Part shown: piece by piece, positions 58,746 to 64,000 of the stretch
Numbering within the stretch: position 1 is the first letter of the stretch
Layout of the letters: every line of letters starts with the position of its first letter
DNA from: Sapria himalayana
Taxonomy: Eukaryota; Streptophyta; Magnoliopsida; Malpighiales; Rafflesiaceae
Assembly (NCBI GenBank): GCA_029783825.1
Contig: JAREIK010010245.1
Span: forward strand, 1-64,000
Direction of reading: 5' to 3'
DNA length: 64,000 nucleotides
Program-made: the position numbers and the translations under genes
Notes under the pieces: model-generated
The model's database searches: none
Told to the model about the DNA's origin: nothing
Seen by the model: only the letters and a program-made list of their open reading frames with translations

Positions 58746-61060
58746 GCTTTTTTCCATGACTTCTTTTTCTTCTTATGTTGGCAAGGAATAATCTTTGCTA
58801 TGATTTTTCAATTCCATTTTAGTTATTTGTTGATGCATATGTGTATACTTTTCATAATTTCTCTCATGTTGTCTAGTTTAAGAGTGTTTCTAGGATCGAA
58901 AGGGTCCTTAGTATTTGTGATTCTTTATATACTACATGTATAACCATGTTGATTTAATGATAAATAAAATGTTCCTTTTTGTTTTACTTCAAATTTAACT
59001 TGTATTATAGTTATATTTGAATCTGATCATACTATTTCAGTCACACTAGCAGCCACCACTGTTATTGCTTATCATTACTGCCTCCATTGAAATAGGATTT
59101 TAAAGGCACTTAATTTTCCATTTCACCCAAACATTCATATGAATGTTTGTACTATCATCACCAAAGACTGATTTTATTCAAATTTGATATTTTTGTGATT
59201 GATTTCTCCAATTTTCTACATATCTAGTGTGATTTTCATTAATAATTGTTGTGAAAGAGTTATTTCTGGAAGAAATTAGTCTTTAGGTTTGTTCTCTTGA
59301 ATGATTAATTAGTTAAATTTTTTCAAGGTCCTTTTTTCTGTTACCCACAGATGATAAAATGAAAAAAATTATTTTAGTGAGCAATTTTTGATAGAAAGCT
59401 GATACACGTCTCCTTTCTTATCTTTGTCATTTGATTGACCTGAACTTGCTAGTATGTTTTCTCTTGTCACAATCAGCAATTAGTTGTGAGATCCCATGGA
59501 TTCTTGCCATACAACTAGTATGATGATGATGTATAATCAATGTCTTATTCTCTCTACTTATGAACTTGAGACTGAGATGTCAGAATGAAACCAAAGCAAT
59601 GAAATTTTAAGCCATTTTGCTTCATGATTTTCAACTATTATGTCGACAGTGATTGTTAGGTTAACAATCAAGGGATGACATTGTCAGGTTGTTTGGGGTT
59701 ACTTTTCATTTTTTGGTAGGGCCATCCTTTTTTTCATTGGGAAGGGAAATTAGGCATAATGATTATGATGCAGGCCTTGAAAATGTTTAAAATTGGTATA
59801 AAATTTTTATTTATTAACTTAATTATGGATGTAAGTTTTTGTTAGTTAAAAAATGTGGCTCTTTATAATTAATATTTGGGCCTTGACATCATGAAGAATA
59901 GTCATATGTGGCATATAATATTGGGTCTCTTTTAAAATCATATTGCATTATCAAATAGAAAAGAAACACATTATAGGAATAGCAACACATAATTTCATAT
60001 GTCATAATCTCATTGAATAAAGTTATAAGAAAATATAAATTAACGTGTTATCTCAAAATTTTTATCTATTTGAAATGTTTATTTTCTTTGAACATTTATA
60101 ATTGTTCTTATAAAATTTTTGATCAAACCATATTTTTAAAAGGCATTTCTCATGAGAATTGAGATAGGTGTAGGCACAAGTGAAGGTATTCCTTGCTTAT
60201 AATGATTTATTTCAAATCTAGATGATCTGATAACTCTTTTGAAATTAGTTGATTATATAAAAATTTTTTCTCCTCCCAACATAGAATCAGTTGAGAATGA
60301 GAATAGTTGATTATATAGGAATAAAAAATTTATATTAGGGAAAAAATGATATAAACAACCTATTTAAAGTAGAGAGAGTCTCTTGAGAAGCTAGATAATT
60401 TTATAGTTGATTTTTTTTGATTTTGATCTTTTGATTATTTTTTGGAAGAAATTGAAATGTTTGTTCTCCATAATACTCTAATTCATATGTATTATTATTC
60501 TAATATTTTTTTATTTCTTTAATCTCTTTTATTATTCCTTCTATTAATAATATGATACTCAAATTTTTTTATGAAGTATTATATTATCTTAGATATTATT
60601 AAACTATGCTAGAAAATAAAAATATCAACATCAATTAGATATAGGAATTAGTACATTTACACACATGATTGGTTGTTATTGGTTGTTTGTGATTTTTTTT
60701 ATTGTAATAATTTATTCAGATAAGAATGTAGATTATTTTAAGGTGACTCTTATTGTGAGAGTTCATTTTAATATTTATTGAGAATTTTTAAGATATTTCT
60801 TTCCAATTATCAAAATGATATTAGTATAGAGCTGGCATCATCTAATAGATGATTGATACATGAGCTATACATGATTATATTTATTCATGGTAATAACAAA
60901 GAGGATATATAAGTATATATATTGAGTAACTATCTAAATTTTGAATATTACTTGTATATTATAAAAGATATTGTATAACTTAAATAGTCATGGAGTGCTT
61001 GAATTGGAAATTTTTAGTTGGTTGATTTTATTAATTTTATATGTGCATAATATTCTTGTT
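58746..61060. other. AT-rich sequence, nothing recognised
   Basis: The composition is less repetitive than the arrays to the left. Short open frames, such as 58,716-58,943, show no family motif that I recognise. No tRNA, terminal repeat or tandem unit is seen. Confidence 0.4.
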
Positions 61061-61064
61061 GTTA

Positions 61065-61200
61065 AAGAAGATGATATGTGAATCACTCAGCTCAATGAGT
61101 ATTTTTAGTTGTATTTTTATATGAAGGACCTTGAATAAATTAGATATTTTCACGAGATAAAATTTATATACTTAGTGAGAGATTATATTGTCATAGATAA
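61065..61200 (+). pseudogene. Possible remnant of Copia reverse transcriptase
   Basis: One plus-strand frame reads DDM, stop, ITQLNEYF, stop, LYFYMKDLE, stop, IRYFHEIKF. This follows the Copia pattern in which the DD pair is followed by a QLK..L...F.MKDLG..RYFLGIE block. The match is short, has several stops and was found by eye. The flanks are too decayed to define element boundaries. Confidence 0.4.
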
Positions 61201-64000
61201 GATATGTAGTTGATATATGTACTTTGAGTTGATCATTTGACTTATATTGTAATGGATATTTTGATTGACTAAAATATTAGATTAATGTTTGATCTGATTT
61301 ATTTAGCTAACTTTCACATATTAGAAAATCATATGTAAGATTAATTATCTGATTATTATAATATCAAATATAATTAATTTAATAAGCATAATTAATAATT
61401 ATTTAGATTTTTTATTATAGATTCAGATAGATGCAGCTTATCATATACTGGAGGATGAGATGAAATTTTTAGGCCCTAGATTTATTTTAGGGATCAATGC
61501 TTTACAATTATTCGAGCATTCATATTTAAGTTGGGATTTTATATATTTGAAAAATAATAAAATATTAATTATTTTGAGATTTGATATAGATACATAATTA
61601 AATCTGATGATAATGATCATAAGTGAGATATTTTAGATTATTTATTTATTTGAAGAGATTTAAAATTATTTTTTTTCTCTTTTTATTTTTTATTATATTA
61701 ATTAGATAATGATATATAATATTAATTTTGATGTTTCAAGAGCAAATAAAGTATATAAAATGAATTATTTTTCTTTCAAAAAAATAAGATTTAAGATTAT
61801 TTTGTGTATAATTTATGTTTATATAATAAATTAACTAGTGAATATTTTCATGAAGGTATTGAATAAATCTCAACAATTTTTTTAAAATTTGATATCATCA
61901 ATATTTGTTCATCAATTTATAGTGGATATTATATTTTGTTATTTATTTTGATAAATAATTTTATTAAGAATTTCTTAGGTGTTTAATCTCAGGTGTATAA
62001 TGATAAATAATATTATTAAGAAGTTTTCATGATAATGATATATAATATTTATTTTGATATTTTACTAACAAATAAAATATATAGAAAATGAATTATTTTT
62101 TTCCAACAAAAAAGATCTAAAATGATATTATGTGTATATTTTATGTTCATATAATAAATTAACAAATGAATATCTTCATGAACGTCTTGAATAAATTTCA
62201 ATTTATTATTTTTAAAAATTGATATCATAAATATTTGTTCATCAATTTGTAGATGTTGTATTTTATTTGTGTTTATGTTTTTTTATACATTATATATGAG
62301 CTGCCAACATGTGAGCAGACACAATCCAAGTTGAGATTTTATATACTAATTGTACATATTTTATTAATTTTTTGAGTTATTTTTTTGCTAATTCATATAA
62401 TTTTGAGGATAACATCTTATACTCAAAATGGTTGCCTCGTAAGTATTGATCATGAGACTGTTTAAATACTAATATTGGTTTTCATAATAACTTTGAAGTT
62501 AAATTTATTTATGAGAGAATAATATATTAAGATGATTTATCACTTTAAAATTTTGTGTATTACTTAGTCTCTTCAAACACAGTCTCTACCAAGTTATTGG
62601 GTAAATTTGTTGAGATATTTATCTTTTTTTTATATATCTTGTTAAAGAAAGAGTCTTATGTACTTGAGTGTGAATGTGATCTCTATATCTATCTTATCGT
62701 ATCCTAATATTTGGAAGTATTTAAAATATGAAGGCTAGATAAGAAAATAAATTGTACTAGTATATTATCATGATAGTCTTACCTCAAAAGATTGAAGAGA
62801 TTGTGCTTGATAAATCTTGAATTCGAGACTTACTATTCTTAGAGTTTTGATAAATTTTTGTCGTCACATAAAGATATGATATCTTATTAGATAGAAAAGT
62901 ATATCTAATTTAACATTTGAATAAGTCATGAAGATGAAGACCAAATGGAAGAACATAGTCATCCATTATTTGAATTCCACAAGAATTTGAAAATTGGATT
63001 ATAAAATATATTAATTATAATTGGTAGTTACTTATAAATTACTATAGACTCTTAAGAAATCTCTCATTTATGAAGATTTTCTGATAAATGTGTAAAATAA
63101 GTGTTTTAAATCTATATGTCTAAGTATATTCCATGCTAATTCATAAGATTTTTAAATGTGAAATAAGACTATTAATCCTACTTTGTTTTAATATCATCAA
63201 ATCATACCCCCCCTTCAATTATTAATCCCCTCATTCAACAACATCTTTCAAATGATATCAATTCCCACCTACTTTATATATTACAAACTTTTCACAAGGA
63301 AGCATCTTCGGACAATTTGAATGCTAGAGTGGATCAATTGATACAGGTGAAGCTATTTTTTTTGGTTTTTTATTGCATCCCTTCCTAGTGTTTTGCTGCA
63401 AAACGAACCCCTTACTATGCAAACCCGTATTGCTAAATTCAAATCGAGACTAAAAATGTAGGAGGACAAGAATGCTTTTGGCAATATTTTGTCCAAAATT
63501 TCATGAATTCAGAAGACCAACGGGTCAAACTATGTTGTTCTTTGGACCAAGTAATGTGCACCAACAAGTATGAACTATGAACCCTTTTTTTAAGAATTTA
63601 CTTGTTTCTGAATTGATACATTTTTATCATTTAAAAAAAACCTAATCAATTGCCAATGTAATACTTGTGTGTGGCCAAGTTAATAAGAATCTTAATGCTC
63701 TTTAAGTTGATAATCAGTTTGTGTATCATTTGTTGTGTCTATTCAAATGTTGGCATCATCTCATTTTGGGAGGTTTGAGTTTTTGAATTCTTCTGGTTAC
63801 AAGACATATTGATCAGATATTCATAGTCACTCAAAGGCCAATGTGCAGTTTAAGAACTCATCTCTTAAATGCGACATATATTTTAGTCAGAATTCATTTA
63901 GTGGCATTTTTTTTATTCTATGATTGTTGCTTTATTTACAAATTAGTGATGTCTAAGAAAGATATTAATTCTCACGAGTTGGAAATTGCAAATCAACTCT
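61201..64000. other. AT-rich sequence, nothing firmly recognised
   Basis: No open frame of interest. Two similar segments at about 61,680-61,910 and 62,035-62,245 (GATAATGATATATAATATT, AAATAAAGTATATAAAATGA, TTCATGAAGGTATTGAATAAA against TTCATGAACGTCTTGAATAAA) suggest an old tandem duplication with a period of about 350 bp. The last 700 bp are less AT-rich but show no clear coding similarity. Confidence 0.4.

Noticed and set aside
63290..63530. Possible LINE pre-RT linker (frame with KFKSRLKM, stop, EDKNAFGNIL)
   Set aside because: The resemblance to the WNKEVFGNI linker is short and no RT or endonuclease block follows. It is too weak to annotate.

Overview
The window looks like repeat-dense, AT-rich intergenic DNA from a large plant nuclear genome. 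The evidence is family membership: plant L1-type LINEs with a DUF4283/zinc-knuckle ORF1 and an RNase H tail on ORF2, a CACTA (En/Spm) transposon with a TNP2-type transposase, a Ty1/Copia LTR element, and retrocopies of plant-type mRNAs. I see no intact host gene, no rRNA or tRNA gene and no CRISPR. The species cannot be told from this sequence.

Layout. 1-10,740: two minus-strand LINEs (LINE-A, ORF1 end only; LINE-B, internally deleted) alternate with two long degenerate (ATTCTTCTT)n arrays. 10,741-23,880: CACTA copy A, with a CACTA-like terminus, GCGACGGA subterminal repeats, an AT-rich leader, AT-rich tandem arrays holding an ARF retrocopy, a pyrimidine tract and a broken TNP2 transposase. 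23,885-27,962: a 5'-truncated Copia element with its 1,990-bp 3' LTR. 27,963-35,620: CACTA copy B (42-bp and ~370-bp tandem arrays, then a duplicate of the copy A interior including the same ARF retrocopy). 35,621-53,960: plus-strand LINE-C, -D and -E, again alternating with (AAGAAGAAT)n arrays; one array holds a retrocopy of a plant gene resembling Borealin-related. 53,965-58,745: CACTA copy C (subterminal repeats, leader, a piece of the ~550-bp array). 58,746-64,000: AT-rich sequence with little recognisable beyond a probable Copia remnant.

The most informative signal is the link between L1-type retrotransposition and the AAG/AAT array. Seven of nine visible LINE ends abut the array. LINE-D is bracketed by a 14-bp direct repeat and the Borealin-like retrocopy by a perfect 15-bp direct repeat, both made of array sequence. 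Every insertion has its sense strand on the purine-rich (AAG) strand. This fits target-primed reverse transcription that nicks the T-rich strand of a microsatellite landing pad. Whether this is true target specificity or only A/T-rich preference cannot be settled from one window.

Every coding region is broken by stops, frameshifts or lost catalytic residues, so the window is a fossil nest. The order of events can be partly read: the ARF retrocopy landed in the ~550-bp array before copies A and B separated; LINE-D and the Borealin-like retrocopy landed in an array that already existed.
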